Translations under genes and position numbers: made by a program
Assembly (NCBI RefSeq): GCF_019904155.1
Contig: NZ_JAHCMB010000117.1
Span: forward strand, 1 to 64,000
Direction of reading: 5' to 3'
DNA from: Paenibacillus sinensis
Lineage (GTDB): Bacteria > Bacillota > Bacilli > Paenibacillales > Paenibacillaceae
DNA length: 64,000 nt
The notes under the pieces: generated by a model
Told to the model about the DNA's origin: nothing
The model's input: the letters and a program-made list of their open reading frames with translations, nothing else
Databases searched by the model: none
Shown: one piece after another, positions 42,214-51,770 of the stretch
Layout: each line of letters begins with the position of its first letter
Position numbering within the stretch: the first letter of the stretch is position 1

Positions 42214-44871
42214 ATGAGATCAGATTGGATCAGCATCAGGTTTCGTAAACTGGGCATTATGGCTTTGATTATTATAGTAGCGCTTACGGGGTGGGGGATG
42301 AGCTTTCCGCAGAACGAAGCGGCCGCCGCATCGGCATTGTCCGATCCCGGCACTTTTATTAAAGGGGTGGACATTTCCACGCTTCAGGCTTTGGAAGCCC
42401 AAGGCATCAAATATTATGAGAACGGGCAGGAGAAGGATCTGCTTACCGTTCTTAAAGAGCACGGCGTGAACTACGTCCGGCTGCGGGTATGGAACAACCC
42501 GACCGAATCGGATGGCTTCAACAACAAGGAGAAGCTGCTCGAACTCGCGCCCCGGATCAAGGCGGCCGGCTTCAAGCTGCTCGTCGATTTTCACTACTCG
42601 GACTTCTGGGCCGACCCGGGCAAGCAGGTCAAACCGGCCGCATGGGCCAATCTGGATTTTGAATCGCTGAAGACAGCCGTGTATACATACACCAGCGAGG
42701 TGCTGACGGAGCTGGATCAGGTCGGCGCTTACCCGGATATGGTGCAGGTCGGAAATGAAATTAACAGCGGCATCCTTCTCCCGGATGGGGCGGTCGGCAA
42801 TTTCACCAATCTCGCTGCGCTGCTGAATGAAGGCATTAAGGCGGTGCGGGACACGACTCCGGACGGGCACAGCGTCAAGATTATGCTCCATCTGGCCGAG
42901 GGCGGCAATAACGCGAAGTTCCGGAGCTTCTTCGATAAGGCCAAGGCCAATAATCTCGATTATGACGTGATCGGCATGTCGTACTATCCGTACTGGCACG
43001 GCACTTTGCAGCAGCTGAAGACGAACATGGACGATATGGCTACCCGCTATGGCAAAGAAGTCGTTGTTGCCGAAACGGCGTATCCTTTTACCCTTGACGA
43101 TGCGGATAATGCCGGAGGCAATATTGCCGGTCAAAAAGAGACCGATACTGCCGGCTTCCCGGCATCCGTGGCGAACCAGAAGCTGGTAACCGAAGCGGTG
43201 ATGAACACGGTGGCGCATGTAACGGACGGAAAAGGCTTAGGCGTATTCTACTGGGAGCCGGCATGGCTCTCCGGAGTAGGCTGGAAATCCGGCGATGTTA
43301 ACGGCTGGGAGAACCAGGCGATGTTTGACTTTGAGGGCAACGCGCTGGATTCGCTGGACGCTTTCCAATACGAGCCCGGAAGTCTGGATACGCTTCCAAT
43401 CAAGGTGTACCCTTCCGCCGGAATCACTATTGTCAAAGGAGCGCAGCCGGAGCTTCCCCAGACGGCGGATGTTCTCTACAACGATGGCTCGATTACAACG
43501 GCGTCTGTAGTCTGGGACAGCATTCCGGCAGACAGTCTGAATACACCCGGAACGTTCACACTCAAAGGAAAAGTGAGCGGTCTGGAAGAAGAAGCTTCCA
43601 TCGAAATAAAGGTGCTCGCGAATCAGAATGTCGTGCTGAATCCGGGCTTTGAGGACGGAATGACGAACTGGACCGTTACCGGCACTGCTGCGGGAAAAGT
43701 GGAAAAGAACGCGGCGAATGCCCATACCGGCAACAACGCCTTTAACTACTGGTATGCCTCGAATTACGCATATAAAGTGTCCCAGACCATCACCGGCCTT
43801 GAGAACGGGGTATATACGCTTCGCGCCTGGTCCTCGGGCGGCGGCGGCGAAACGAAGCTGAGACTGTTGGCGGAAGGCTTCGGCGGAGACGCGCTGGGAA
43901 CGGATGCCGTCAATACCGGCTGGAATGTCTGGAAGCAGTATTCGGTTGAGAACATCCATGTGACGAACGGCCAGATTACTGTCGGGTTTGATGTTGAAGC
44001 ACCGGCTCAGGGATGGGGATATTTCGACGATTTTGAGCTTGTAAAAGCATCTCAGCCTTCGGCATCCCTGACGGGCGGTGGCATCACCAAGGCTCCGGGA
44101 GATGAGTTCGGTCTGAACTTCGGACTCAGCAATCTTGAGAAGCCGTTTCTTACAGAGGAAATGACGCTCCGGTTCGATCCTTCTCGTCTGGAATTCCTGG
44201 GAGCGGATTCTCTCGTGTCCGGGCTGGAGGTTGTCCAGCAGAAGGCCAGTGAGGATGGCAGCTCGGTATACCTCGTTCTGGCTTCGACAACCGGGACCGT
44301 ATCCGCTACTCCATCGCTGCTTGATCTTCGATTTAAAGTGAAGGAAGGCGCCTCCAGTGGAGCGGCGACGGTAACGGCCGTCAACGTTTCGGTCTCGGAC
44401 GGCGACGATATTACGGCATCGGCCGGTGCCTCGGCATCCATCACCGTAGCGGCCGTTGCAGACAAGGCCGCGCTGTTGACTGGCATCAACTCGGCCGAGG
44501 AGAAGTACAATGCCACCAAGACAGGCGCTTTCCTTGGCGGATATGGAACCGAGAGCCGCAATGCCTTCCAGGGGGCTATAGCGGCAGCGAAGCAGGTATA
44601 CAATAATGCGGAAGCATCGCAAGGCGATGTGAACAGCGCGATTGCAGCGCTGACGGCGGCGGTGCAGACTTATCTGGATTCCGCCTATACCCTCGAAACG
44701 CTTGGCGTTCCGGTAACAATCAAAGATTTGGCCAGCGTATCCAAGGGCTATGGCAAGACTTCCTCGGACAGTGACTGGTACCTGTATAAGCCGCTGGACG
44801 CCAATAAGGACAATATCATCAATATCGCAGACCTTGCGGCAACAGCCAAGATAATTCCGGGTAAATTCTAA
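42214..44871 (+). CDS. ganB: Secreted GH53 endo-beta-1,4-galactanase with carbohydrate-binding, cohesin and dockerin-like modules
   Basis: An 885-residue secreted enzyme. Signal peptide about 1-35. GH53 catalytic domain about 45-395 with acid/base E182 (VQVGNEINSG) and nucleophile E287 (VVAETAYPF). Then an Ig-like domain (397-468), a CBM61-like galactan-binding module (470-612), a cohesin-like domain (615-748), a helical FIVAR-like segment (749-825) and a C-terminal dockerin-like segment (829-885) whose second half has a canonical loop (DANKDNIINIADLAATAK) while the first half (VTIKDLASVSKGYG) lacks the calcium ligands. ATG 42214 with AAAGGGGGA is chosen. It cuts pectic galactan; products feed galactokinase. 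Having cohesin and dockerin in one chain would allow self-assembly or docking to the next gene product. Confidence 0.9.
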   Translation: MRSDWISIRFRKLGIMALIIIVALTGWGMSFPQNEAAAASALSDPGTFIKGVDISTLQALEAQGIKYYENGQEKDLLTVLKEHGVNYVRLRVWNNPTESDGFNNKEKLLELAPRIKAAGFKLLVDFHYSDFWADPGKQVKPAAWANLDFESLKTAVYTYTSEVLTELDQVGAYPDMVQVGNEINSGILLPDGAVGNFTNLAALLNEGIKAVRDTTPDGHSVKIMLHLAEGGNNAKFRSFFDKAKANNLDYDVIGMSYYPYWHGTLQQLKTNMDDMATRYGKEVVVAETAYPFTLDDADNAGGNIAGQKETDTAGFPASVANQKLVTEAVMNTVAHVTDGKGLGVFYWEPAWLSGVGWKSGDVNGWENQAMFDFEGNALDSLDAFQYEPGSLDTLPIKVYPSAGITIVKGAQPELPQTADVLYNDGSITTASVVWDSIPADSLNTPGTFTLKGKVSGLEEEASIEIKVLANQNVVLNPGFEDGMTNWTVTGTAAGKVEKNAANAHTGNNAFNYWYASNYAYKVSQTITGLENGVYTLRAWSSGGGGETKLRLLAEGFGGDALGTDAVNTGWNVWKQYSVENIHVTNGQITVGFDVEAPAQGWGYFDDFELVKASQPSASLTGGGITKAPGDEFGLNFGLSNLEKPFLTEEMTLRFDPSRLEFLGADSLVSGLEVVQQKASEDGSSVYLVLASTTGTVSATPSLLDLRFKVKEGASSGAATVTAVNVSVSDGDDITASAGASASITVAAVADKAALLTGINSAEEKYNATKTGAFLGGYGTESRNAFQGAIAAAKQVYNNAEASQGDVNSAIAALTAAVQTYLDSAYTLETLGVPVTIKDLASVSKGYGKTSSDSDWYLYKPLDANKDNIINIADLAATAKIIPGKF

Positions 44872-44898
44872 AGCGGATCGCAGAGAGGGGAACACAAG

Positions 44899-46719
44899 GT
44901 GAGAAACAACAGGCTTCTCCGCTTCATGTCCATCCTGCTTGCGGCGGTTCTGCTGCTGATTCCGGTTACGGAGGCGGCAAGCGCCGCCCCGGTCCCTGCC
45001 CCTGCCCTGTCGCTTGAGGCGCCGGACACGGCTCAGGCAGGCGGGCAGGTCAGCGTAACGGTGAAGGGAGACAACTTGGCGGATCTGTATGCCTACGAGC
45101 TGACGCTGGCCTATGATCCGCAGAAGCTGACGTATAAAAGCGTGGCCTATGATCTGGAGTCGGCCGGTTACGGACTTCCGGTCAGCGTATCGGACGGCAA
45201 GCTGACCTATGCGTTCACGAAGGTAGGCGATCAGACGTCCGGAACGGACGGCTCGCATGGGCTGCTTACTGTCACCTTCCAGGCGGCAGGCTCCGGTGCG
45301 GCGCTTGTGCGGCTGTCCGGCATTACGCTCATTGACAGCAAGCTGAAGAGCGTCAAGCTGGAGCAGACGGTTGATGCTTCCATTTTGATCAGCCAAAGTC
45401 AGGATGCGGGAAGTGGCACAGGCGGTTCAGGCACTGGCACAGATAATGGCCCAGGCACCGGTACGGGCTCTGGAACAGACACAGGCACGGGTAGTGGAAC
45501 AGACACATCTTCAGGCACGGGCTCAAGCCAGGGGGCAACTTCAGGCTCATCCTCATCCGCGCAGACCGGTGCGGGCTCACCGGCAGCGGGAGGGACGCCG
45601 GTTGTTATTACACCGGAAATGGTGAAAGGCGGCGCAGGATCGTCTCAAGCGACATTGCCTTTCCCGGCAGACGCTCTTGAGATCCGAATTCCCGCCGACG
45701 TGATGAGTTTATTATCCGGCCGTGTTGTTGCGATATCCGGGCAGTCCTTCTCGCTCGATATTCCGTCAGCGGTGTCTGCGGCGCTGGCGGGGCGGCTGTC
45801 CGCTTCCGGAAGCTTTTTATCCCTAAAGATGAAGCCTTATTCGCCAGCTGAAGCATCGGCTCTTCTATCCTCGGGAAGCACGTTCGGCACAGCATCAAGC
45901 TCCGTTGAGGTTGCCGGGCAGACCTTCGGATTCACGCTCAGCGTGAACGACGGACAGGGGACGGCCATTCCGGTGAAGTCTTTTGACTCTCCGCTGACAT
46001 TGCGGTTGAGAGGCGACTCTTCCCGGGACCGGAGTCTTACGGGTATTTATTACATTGATGATAACGGCAAGACCGAGTTTCAAGGTGCAAAATGGGAGGG
46101 AGACCTGGTATCGGCCTCCATTCGCCATTTCAGCGTATACTCTGTTCTGAAGGTAAGCCATGAGTTCAAGGATGTGCCAGCCGCTCACTGGGCGAATGAA
46201 GCGATCCGGACGCTCGCCGCTAGAGGGATTGCGGATGGCAGCGGCGCTGGCCAGTTCGAGCCCGGCCGGAAGGTGACGCGCGCGGAGTTCTCGGCCATGC
46301 TCGTCCGCATGCTGCGGCTGCCGGAGGATACCGGCGTCACGGCGTTCAAGGATGTGCCATCCGGCTCATGGTATGCGGGGGCTGTGGGTGCTGCGCATGA
46401 AGCCGGTCTCGTTAACGGGCGATCCGGCGGCGTGTTCGATCCCGGCGGAACGCTTACCCGCCAGGAAATGGCCGTGATGCTTACCAAGGCGGCATCCCTT
46501 TTGAGCGGTACTGCTCCGTCGCCGGTTGCCTCCGGTGCGGCGGTTGTTCCCTTCAAGGATACGAACAGGATCGCAGCATGGGCGGATGCCGCTGTACGGT
46601 CGGCGTATGCACAGGGGCTTATCAAGGGGCGAACCGATACCGAGTTTGCTCCGGAAGCTGCGGTTACGCGGGCCGAAGCGGCGCAAGCGCTGTTCAACAT
46701 GGCAGAACACTCAAGTTAA
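44899..46719 (+). CDS. Cell-surface anchor protein: cohesin domain, Gly/Ser/Thr linker and three SLH domains
   Basis: A 606-residue scaffoldin-like protein. Signal peptide 1-30; cohesin-like domain about 33-165 (LSLEAPDTAQAGGQVSVTV, LTYKSVAYDLE, GLLTVTF); low-complexity Gly/Ser/Thr linker about 168-235; an unidentified domain about 236-415; three SLH repeats from about 424, 483 and 552 (FKDVPAAHWANEAI, FKDVPSGSWYAGAV, FKDTNRIAAWADAAV) that bind pyruvylated secondary cell-wall polymer. GTG 44899 follows the galactanase stop by 27 bases, so the two are co-transcribed. It would tether the dockerin-bearing galactanase to the wall. Confidence 0.88.
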   Translation: MRNNRLLRFMSILLAAVLLLIPVTEAASAAPVPAPALSLEAPDTAQAGGQVSVTVKGDNLADLYAYELTLAYDPQKLTYKSVAYDLESAGYGLPVSVSDGKLTYAFTKVGDQTSGTDGSHGLLTVTFQAAGSGAALVRLSGITLIDSKLKSVKLEQTVDASILISQSQDAGSGTGGSGTGTDNGPGTGTGSGTDTGTGSGTDTSSGTGSSQGATSGSSSSAQTGAGSPAAGGTPVVITPEMVKGGAGSSQATLPFPADALEIRIPADVMSLLSGRVVAISGQSFSLDIPSAVSAALAGRLSASGSFLSLKMKPYSPAEASALLSSGSTFGTASSSVEVAGQTFGFTLSVNDGQGTAIPVKSFDSPLTLRLRGDSSRDRSLTGIYYIDDNGKTEFQGAKWEGDLVSASIRHFSVYSVLKVSHEFKDVPAAHWANEAIRTLAARGIADGSGAGQFEPGRKVTRAEFSAMLVRMLRLPEDTGVTAFKDVPSGSWYAGAVGAAHEAGLVNGRSGGVFDPGGTLTRQEMAVMLTKAASLLSGTAPSPVASGAAVVPFKDTNRIAAWADAAVRSAYAQGLIKGRTDTEFAPEAAVTRAEAAQALFNMAEHSS

Positions 46720-46758
46720 CGGCGGTTCAGATGTCATCCGAGGAAAATTCGGAGATTT

Positions 46759-46772
46759 GGAAATCGCTTACT
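46759..46772 (+). promoter_or_regulatory. cre-like site upstream of the CE7 esterase gene
   Basis: GGAAATCGCTTACT matches 12 of 14 positions of the cre consensus and lies about 70 bases before the esterase ATG. A -10-like TACAAT is at 46795-46800, but no good -35 is found. Confidence 0.45.
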
Positions 46773-46839
46773 AACACCCCAGGATTGCATCGGTTACAAT
46801 AGACCGGAGAACCGATTATACAACGGGAGTGATCATAAG

Positions 46840-47799
46840 ATGCCCATGCTGGATATGCCATTAGATGAATTAAAGAGCTACAAGGGACGCAATCCGCGTC
46901 CTGATGATTTTGACGCCTACTGGGAAGCGGCGCTGCAGGAAATGCGGCAGACCGATCCGCGGGTCGAACTGGTCCCTTCGGAGTTTCAGGCACCATTCGC
47001 CGAATGCTATGACCTCTATTTCACCGGCGTACGCGGTGCAAGAGTTCATGCGAAATATGTCCGCCCGGTGAATGTTCCCAAGCCGCACCCGGCCGTACTC
47101 CAGTTTCACGGATACTCGGGGAACTCAGGGGATTGGCAGGGCAAGCTGCAGTATGCGGCGCTCGGCTTCTCCGTCGCTGCGCTCGACGTTAGAGGCCAGG
47201 CCGGATTGTCGGAGGATACCGGCGGTGTTAAGGGCACGACCTTCAGCGGGCAATTCGTCCGCGGTCTGGACGACCGGGCGGATCGCTTGCTGATGCGGGA
47301 TATCTTCCTCGATACCGCGCAGCTGGCTGCCATTGTCATGAGCTTTGACGAAGTGGATGAGAACCGGGTAGGGGCTACTGGCTGGTCACAGGGCGGGGCG
47401 CTCACGATTGCCTGCACCGCGCTTGAGCCGAGAATCAGGAAGGCGGCTCCTGTCTATCCTTTCCTCAGCGATTACAAGCGTGTATGGGAAATGGATCTGG
47501 CTGCGGGAGCCTACAGCGAACTGCGTGATTATTTTCGCAATTTCGATCCCCAGCACAAACGGGAGGACGAGACTTTTACCCGGCTTGGCTACATTGACAT
47601 TCAGAATCTGGCTCCCCGCATCAAGGCGGAGCTGCTGATTGGCGTCGGATTGATGGATAATATTTGTCCGCCGTCCACCCAGTTCGCGGCCATTAACAAA
47701 ATGACCGCACCGTTCACGCTCGAAATATTCCCGGATTTCGGGCACGAAGACCTTCCGGGCATGAACGACAAGATTTATCAGTTCATGAAGACGCTATGA
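46840..47799 (+). CDS. Acetylxylan esterase / cephalosporin-C deacetylase, CE7 family
   Basis: A cytoplasmic esterase of 319 residues removing acetyl groups from imported xylo- or pectic oligosaccharides. The alpha/beta-hydrolase fold has the oxyanion FHGYSGNSGDW, the nucleophile GWSQGGAL, the aspartate in VGLMDNICPP and the histidine in DFGHEDLPG. CE7 hallmarks RGQ (ALDVRGQAG) and the N-terminal LDMPLDELKSYKG are present. It lacks a signal peptide. It fits the neighbouring polysaccharide-use genes. Confidence 0.93.
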   Translation: MPMLDMPLDELKSYKGRNPRPDDFDAYWEAALQEMRQTDPRVELVPSEFQAPFAECYDLYFTGVRGARVHAKYVRPVNVPKPHPAVLQFHGYSGNSGDWQGKLQYAALGFSVAALDVRGQAGLSEDTGGVKGTTFSGQFVRGLDDRADRLLMRDIFLDTAQLAAIVMSFDEVDENRVGATGWSQGGALTIACTALEPRIRKAAPVYPFLSDYKRVWEMDLAAGAYSELRDYFRNFDPQHKREDETFTRLGYIDIQNLAPRIKAELLIGVGLMDNICPPSTQFAAINKMTAPFTLEIFPDFGHEDLPGMNDKIYQFMKTL

Positions 47800-47828
47800 G
47801 CTTAGGCAAAGAAGGCATAAGGCATTCA

Positions 47829-47864
47829 GAAGGCAGCCGGAGAAACTCTCCGGCTGCCTTCTTT
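47829..47864. terminator. Hairpin terminator after the CE7 esterase
   Basis: A perfect 14-bp stem GAAGGCAGCCGGAG / CTCCGGCTGCCTTC, short loop, then only three T residues. It lies 30 bases after the stop. Confidence 0.7.
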
Positions 47865-47985
47865 GCTGCCGTTATCTTGTCAGTCAGCAAGCCTGGCTAA
47901 AGAGATGGGCCATGGATGTCCCATTACTGCTGTGGCAGATTAAGCTGTCAGGTGACGCCGTAACGGCCGGCGATCCAGGCATTAC

Positions 47986-48014
47986 TTGTCAACAGCCACC
48001 TGTGCCGTTATGAT
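47986..48014 (+). promoter_or_regulatory. Promoter of the APH-like kinase/YdcF operon
   Basis: TTGTCA (47986-47991) and TATGAT (48009-48014) with a 17-base spacer lie about 65 bases before ATG 48081. Confidence 0.6.
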
Positions 48015-48080
48015 CGAAATAACCAAGAGATGACAATATCGGAAGCCGCCGGAATATACGGCTATAGAAATGAGGAAATC

Positions 48081-48920
48081 ATGATGGAGCGCCTGGAACA
48101 ATGTGATCTGGATATCTCTGCATTGAAGCTGCTCGGGCAAGGTCGGACCGCCTCGGTGTATGCATACGCGGAAGACAAGGTTATCAAGTTATATTTGCCG
48201 GGAATCCCCCAGGAAGGCGTCAGACGGGAATGGGCCGCGAGCAGTCTGGCCTACTCACTTGGCATCCGTACTCCAAGACCCTATGAATGTGTCCGAATCG
48301 ATGCAGCCACCGGAGTTGTCTATCAGCATATATCGGGAATTACTCTGCTAGGCATCATCTTTCAGAAGCCTTGGGCCGTCTCCTCCAGCGCAAGGTCGCT
48401 TGCGCGGATGCACGCGGAGATTCATTCCCGCGAGGGTGGTGAGCTTGTTACGCAGAAATCTGTGCTTGATTACAATATCGGGGCAGCGCCGCTGCTGACA
48501 CCGGAAGAGAAGCAGAGGGTCCGGCTCCATCTGGACCGGCTGCCGGCGGGCTCTTCGCTCTGCCACGGGGATTTTCACCCGGACAACGTCATCGTGAATG
48601 ACGGCTGCTGGACCATTGACTGGATGAACGGCATGTGCGGTCATCCAGCCGGGGATGCAGCGCGGACCCTGGTGTTGTTAAGCGTCGGATCTATGCCGGA
48701 GAATACGTCCCGCACAGCTTCTGTCTTCATTAATCTGGTCAGACGCAGGCTTAAGTCGGTCTATTTAAGTCAATATTTGAAAGCCACGGGAATGTACAGC
48801 ACTTCAATCGATGAGTGGCTGCTGCCCGTAGCTGCCGCACGGCTGGCGGAAGGAATCCCGGAAGCGGAGAAGGAACAGCTTGTCATGATGATCCGGTCAC
48901 GGCTCACGCAAGATCATTAG
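48081..48920 (+). CDS. Aminoglycoside phosphotransferase-like small-molecule kinase
   Basis: A 279-residue APH-fold kinase. The nucleotide-binding LGQGRTASVYAY and lysine in VIKLY, the catalytic LCHGDFHPDNVIV (HxDxxxxN) and metal-binding TIDWMNG are intact. Such proteins phosphorylate sugars, choline, amino sugars or antibiotics; nothing identifies the substrate. ATG 48081 behind GAGGAA is chosen; an upstream in-frame ATG at 48030 lies near the promoter. It precedes the YdcF gene by 30 bases. Confidence 0.8.
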   Translation: MMERLEQCDLDISALKLLGQGRTASVYAYAEDKVIKLYLPGIPQEGVRREWAASSLAYSLGIRTPRPYECVRIDAATGVVYQHISGITLLGIIFQKPWAVSSSARSLARMHAEIHSREGGELVTQKSVLDYNIGAAPLLTPEEKQRVRLHLDRLPAGSSLCHGDFHPDNVIVNDGCWTIDWMNGMCGHPAGDAARTLVLLSVGSMPENTSRTASVFINLVRRRLKSVYLSQYLKATGMYSTSIDEWLLPVAAARLAEGIPEAEKEQLVMMIRSRLTQDH

Positions 48921-48950
48921 TCTCATCAAGCCAGAGGAGGCGGCGTATTC

Positions 48951-49706
48951 ATGCTCTACTTCATCAAGTTTGTATACAGCTTCGTATTGCCCCCGGGCAT
49001 CTTTATCGTATTTCTGGTGCTGTTGTCGCTGTGGATGCTGTGGAAGAGGCAGCGCGGCACCGCCGTGTTCCTGATCACGATAACCCTGATTTTATATCTG
49101 GTCTCAACGCCGCTGGTCGCCGACCCGCTGATGCGCACGCTGGAGAACCGCTACCCGCAGCCTGCGGAGCCATCCGGCGACGTTCTGGTTGTACTGGGCG
49201 GAGGAGCCGTGACGGGGACTCCGGACGTCGATGGAGAGGGGAATATGGGCGGATCTGCTGCCAACCGGCTCATCACTGCGGTCCGGCTGCATCGTGAGAG
49301 CGGCCTGCCGATCTTGTTCAGCGGCGGGAAGGTTTATGCGGATAGCGGCAACGAAGGCGATATTGCCCGCCGGCAGCTGCTTGGGCTCGGGGTGGCATCC
49401 GAGGATATTCTGATCGAGAACCGATCGCTGAACACCGCGCAGAATGCCGAGTATTCGGTGGAATTAATGAAAGAGCATAATCTCAGCCATCCGGTGCTCG
49501 TTACCGCAGGCTTTCAGATGGCAAGGGCGGTGACTGAATTCAAGCATGCGGGGATGGAGGTGCAGCCTTACCCGACCGCCTTCGAATCCAGTTCGGCGGC
49601 TGATGCGGCATGGTATCCGGGCAAGCTTGCTCCGAGCGCAGACGCTCTCGGCAAGGTGAGCACCGTGCTGAAGGAGTATTTGGGATCGCTGGCCGCTGCT
49701 TTTTAG
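48951..49706 (+). CDS. YdcF/SanA-family (DUF218) membrane protein
   Basis: A 251-residue envelope protein with two N-terminal membrane helices (FIKFVYSFVLPPGIFIVFLVLLS; residues 1-45) and a DUF218 Rossmann-like domain: VLVVLGGGAV, ILFSGGKVYADSGNEGD, NRSLNTAQNAEYS, LVTAGFQMARAV. DUF218 proteins affect envelope integrity or vancomycin sensitivity, but the enzyme activity is unsettled. GGAGGCGG precedes ATG 48951. Confidence 0.85.
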   Translation: MLYFIKFVYSFVLPPGIFIVFLVLLSLWMLWKRQRGTAVFLITITLILYLVSTPLVADPLMRTLENRYPQPAEPSGDVLVVLGGGAVTGTPDVDGEGNMGGSAANRLITAVRLHRESGLPILFSGGKVYADSGNEGDIARRQLLGLGVASEDILIENRSLNTAQNAEYSVELMKEHNLSHPVLVTAGFQMARAVTEFKHAGMEVQPYPTAFESSSAADAAWYPGKLAPSADALGKVSTVLKEYLGSLAAAF

Positions 49707-49928
49707 GAAGAAACCAAGCTGGCGGGCAGCATGACCGAGTATTCCTTCCTCCGGCTGCTGGCTGAACTCAGGAACGTCCCCCTATTCCTCTTTGTTGCGG
49801 ATTGTCTTTTTACAGGAATGGCATTAAGGAAAATGCTGGGGTGTGTCCGATTGCATTTCGTGAATGATCGCCCTTTCGTATAATTTCAGACATATCATTT
49901 CACTGTTGGGAAAGGCGGGAGTGTTAAG

Positions 49929-50594
49929 GTGATAGATGCATTTATCTTCGATATGGATGGAGTAATCCTGGACAGTGAGCCTCTTCATTTTGAAGTTGAT
50001 TTGGCGGTGCTGCAGTTTCTGGGAGTTGCGTCCGAACAGGACTATCTGGAGAGATTCGTAGGCATGACGAATCCGGAAATGTGGAGCATCATCAAGGTGG
50101 AGCATGGATTGGCTCAGACGGTGGAGGAAGTGATCGATTACCAGTCGACCCGCAAGCTAGAACTGCTTAGAGATACTCCGATGGAGCCGATTGACGGCAT
50201 TCCCGGTCTGCTGGCCTATTTGCGGAGCCGATCGATACCGATCGGGCTTGCCTCTTCTTCTCCACGCTCATTTATTGAAGGAGTCTTGGCTAAATTCGGA
50301 TGGGAAGATGTATTCCAATGTATCATCAGCGGAGAGGAAGTGCCCGCCGGAAAGCCGGCACCGGATATTTACCTGGAAACGGCAAGTAAACTGGGCGTGA
50401 GCCCTTCATCCTGCTGGGTGCTGGAGGACTCCCGAAACGGTGTTACTGCCGCCAAAGCGGCAGGGATGCGCTGCATAGGCTTTCTGAATCCGAATTCGGG
50501 AAATCAGGATTTGTCCAGAGCGGATGCAGTCATTCATTCTATACAAGAGATTTATACCGTTCTGCCGGAAGGGGGGCGGGAACTTGAAGTATAG
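49929..50594 (+). CDS. HAD-family hydrolase (beta-phosphoglucomutase-like)
   Basis: A 221-residue HAD enzyme with nucleophile motif FIFDMDGVILDSEPLH, a helical cap, motif II in LASSSPRSF, the lysine in PAGKPAPDIYL and the acidic WVLEDSRNGVTAAKAAGM. The DGVILDSE variant and the R/E residues resemble the YhcW/pgmB subgroup acting on sugar phosphates. Start is GTG 49929 with GGGAG upstream. It overlaps the next HAD gene by 11 bases. Confidence 0.87.
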   Translation: MIDAFIFDMDGVILDSEPLHFEVDLAVLQFLGVASEQDYLERFVGMTNPEMWSIIKVEHGLAQTVEEVIDYQSTRKLELLRDTPMEPIDGIPGLLAYLRSRSIPIGLASSSPRSFIEGVLAKFGWEDVFQCIISGEEVPAGKPAPDIYLETASKLGVSPSSCWVLEDSRNGVTAAKAAGMRCIGFLNPNSGNQDLSRADAVIHSIQEIYTVLPEGGRELEV

Positions 50595-51255
50595 TCATAT
50601 ACTGTTTGATCTGGACGGGACACTGACCGACCCCAAGATCGGGATTACCAAGTCCGTTCAGTATGCGTTGTCCAAAGCGAACATCACCGTAGAAGACCTG
50701 GATGAGCTTGAGCCGTTCATCGGTCCGCCGCTCGCATTGTCATTCCGTGAATTTTACGGGTTCACAGAGGAAGAGGCGTGGGAGGCAGTCCAGAATTACC
50801 GGGAGTATTTTGCCGACACTGGAATTTTTGAAAATGAGCTGTATGACGGCATTCCGGAGCTTCTTGCTCATCTTGCGGAGAATGGAGCGGAATTGATCGT
50901 CGCCACTTCCAAGCCGCAGGTGTTCGCTGAGCGAATTCTGAAGCATTTCGGCATTGATTCCTTCTTCTCGGCGGTTGTCGGAAGCGGTCTTGACGGGACG
51001 TTGTCGGACAAATCCGAGATCATCCGGTTTATTCTGGAGCGGAACGGGCTTGTCCCTGTAGAGACTGTCATGATCGGCGATCGCAAGCATGATATCATCG
51101 GAGCCCACAACAACGGTATCACCTCAATCGGCGTGCTATATGGCTATGGCAGCGTTGACGAGATGGAAGCAATCCGTCCGACTTACTGTCTCAAGACGGT
51201 GAGTGAGCTGTATGATTTTTTTGACCCATCCATGACGAAGGAACTTCAGCCATGA
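50584..51255 (+). CDS. HAD-family phosphatase (phosphoglycolate phosphatase-like)
   Basis: A 223-residue HAD phosphatase with LFDLDGTLTDPKIG, motif II VATSKPQVF, lysine in GTLSDKSEI and VMIGDRKHDIIGAHNNG. The start is TTG 50584, ten bases after AGGGGGGCGGG, inside the end of the preceding HAD gene; a longer in-frame form from 50524 has no ribosome binding site. Likely roles are nucleotide or phosphoglycolate dephosphorylation. Two tandem HAD genes with overlap suggest coupled translation. Confidence 0.85.
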   Translation: MKYSHILFDLDGTLTDPKIGITKSVQYALSKANITVEDLDELEPFIGPPLALSFREFYGFTEEEAWEAVQNYREYFADTGIFENELYDGIPELLAHLAENGAELIVATSKPQVFAERILKHFGIDSFFSAVVGSGLDGTLSDKSEIIRFILERNGLVPVETVMIGDRKHDIIGAHNNGITSIGVLYGYGSVDEMEAIRPTYCLKTVSELYDFFDPSMTKELQP

Positions 51256-51686
51256 TCGAAATCCGGGACATAAGCAAGGAGGACCTTCCCGGGTTAGGCA
51301 GGCTGTATGAAGAGCTGATGGGAACTTCTACAGATGATGTCAAACTGCGGACAAGCTTTGAAGCCATAGAGCGGACTGGCAGCTACATCCTGCTCGGCGC
51401 TTTTGAACAGAATGTGCTGGCGGGTTCCCTTATGGGAATCGTCTGTCAGGATCTTGTCGGCAGCTGCCGCCCATTTATGGTCATCGAGAATGTGATCGTA
51501 TCGGAGTCATTCCGCAGACGGGGCATTGCACGAGCATTGATGTTGGAAATCGAACAGGCCGCAGTGCGGCGGGACTGTTCTTACATTATTGTGGTATCGG
51601 GCGGACAGCGAAGTGAAGCGCATCGACTCTATGAGCAATTGGGTTACGGGGATGAACAAGTGCGGGGATTCCGGAAGCATATATAG
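51252..51686 (+). CDS. GNAT-family N-acetyltransferase
   Basis: A 144-residue acetyltransferase with the acetyl-CoA loop RRRGIARALM preceded by the V-strand VIENVIVSESF, and the ending YEQLGYGDEQVRGFRKHI. It overlaps the HAD stop by four bases (ATGA type). The substrate is unknown. Confidence 0.85.
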   Translation: MIEIRDISKEDLPGLGRLYEELMGTSTDDVKLRTSFEAIERTGSYILLGAFEQNVLAGSLMGIVCQDLVGSCRPFMVIENVIVSESFRRRGIARALMLEIEQAAVRRDCSYIIVVSGGQRSEAHRLYEQLGYGDEQVRGFRKHI

Positions 51687-51770
51687 TTATCCATCATATC
51701 CGGTGATATTTTTGAGAAATTCCCCCGGTTACAGGAACTTGATATTCGTCGTCGGCCATCCGGAGCACAA

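Noticed and set aside
43237-45396. 719-codon minus-strand ORF opposite the GH53 and cohesin-SLH genes
   Set aside because: It is an antisense shadow of GC-rich coding sequence. The plus-strand proteins have clear domains, and the antisense product is Arg/His-rich without any recognisable motif.
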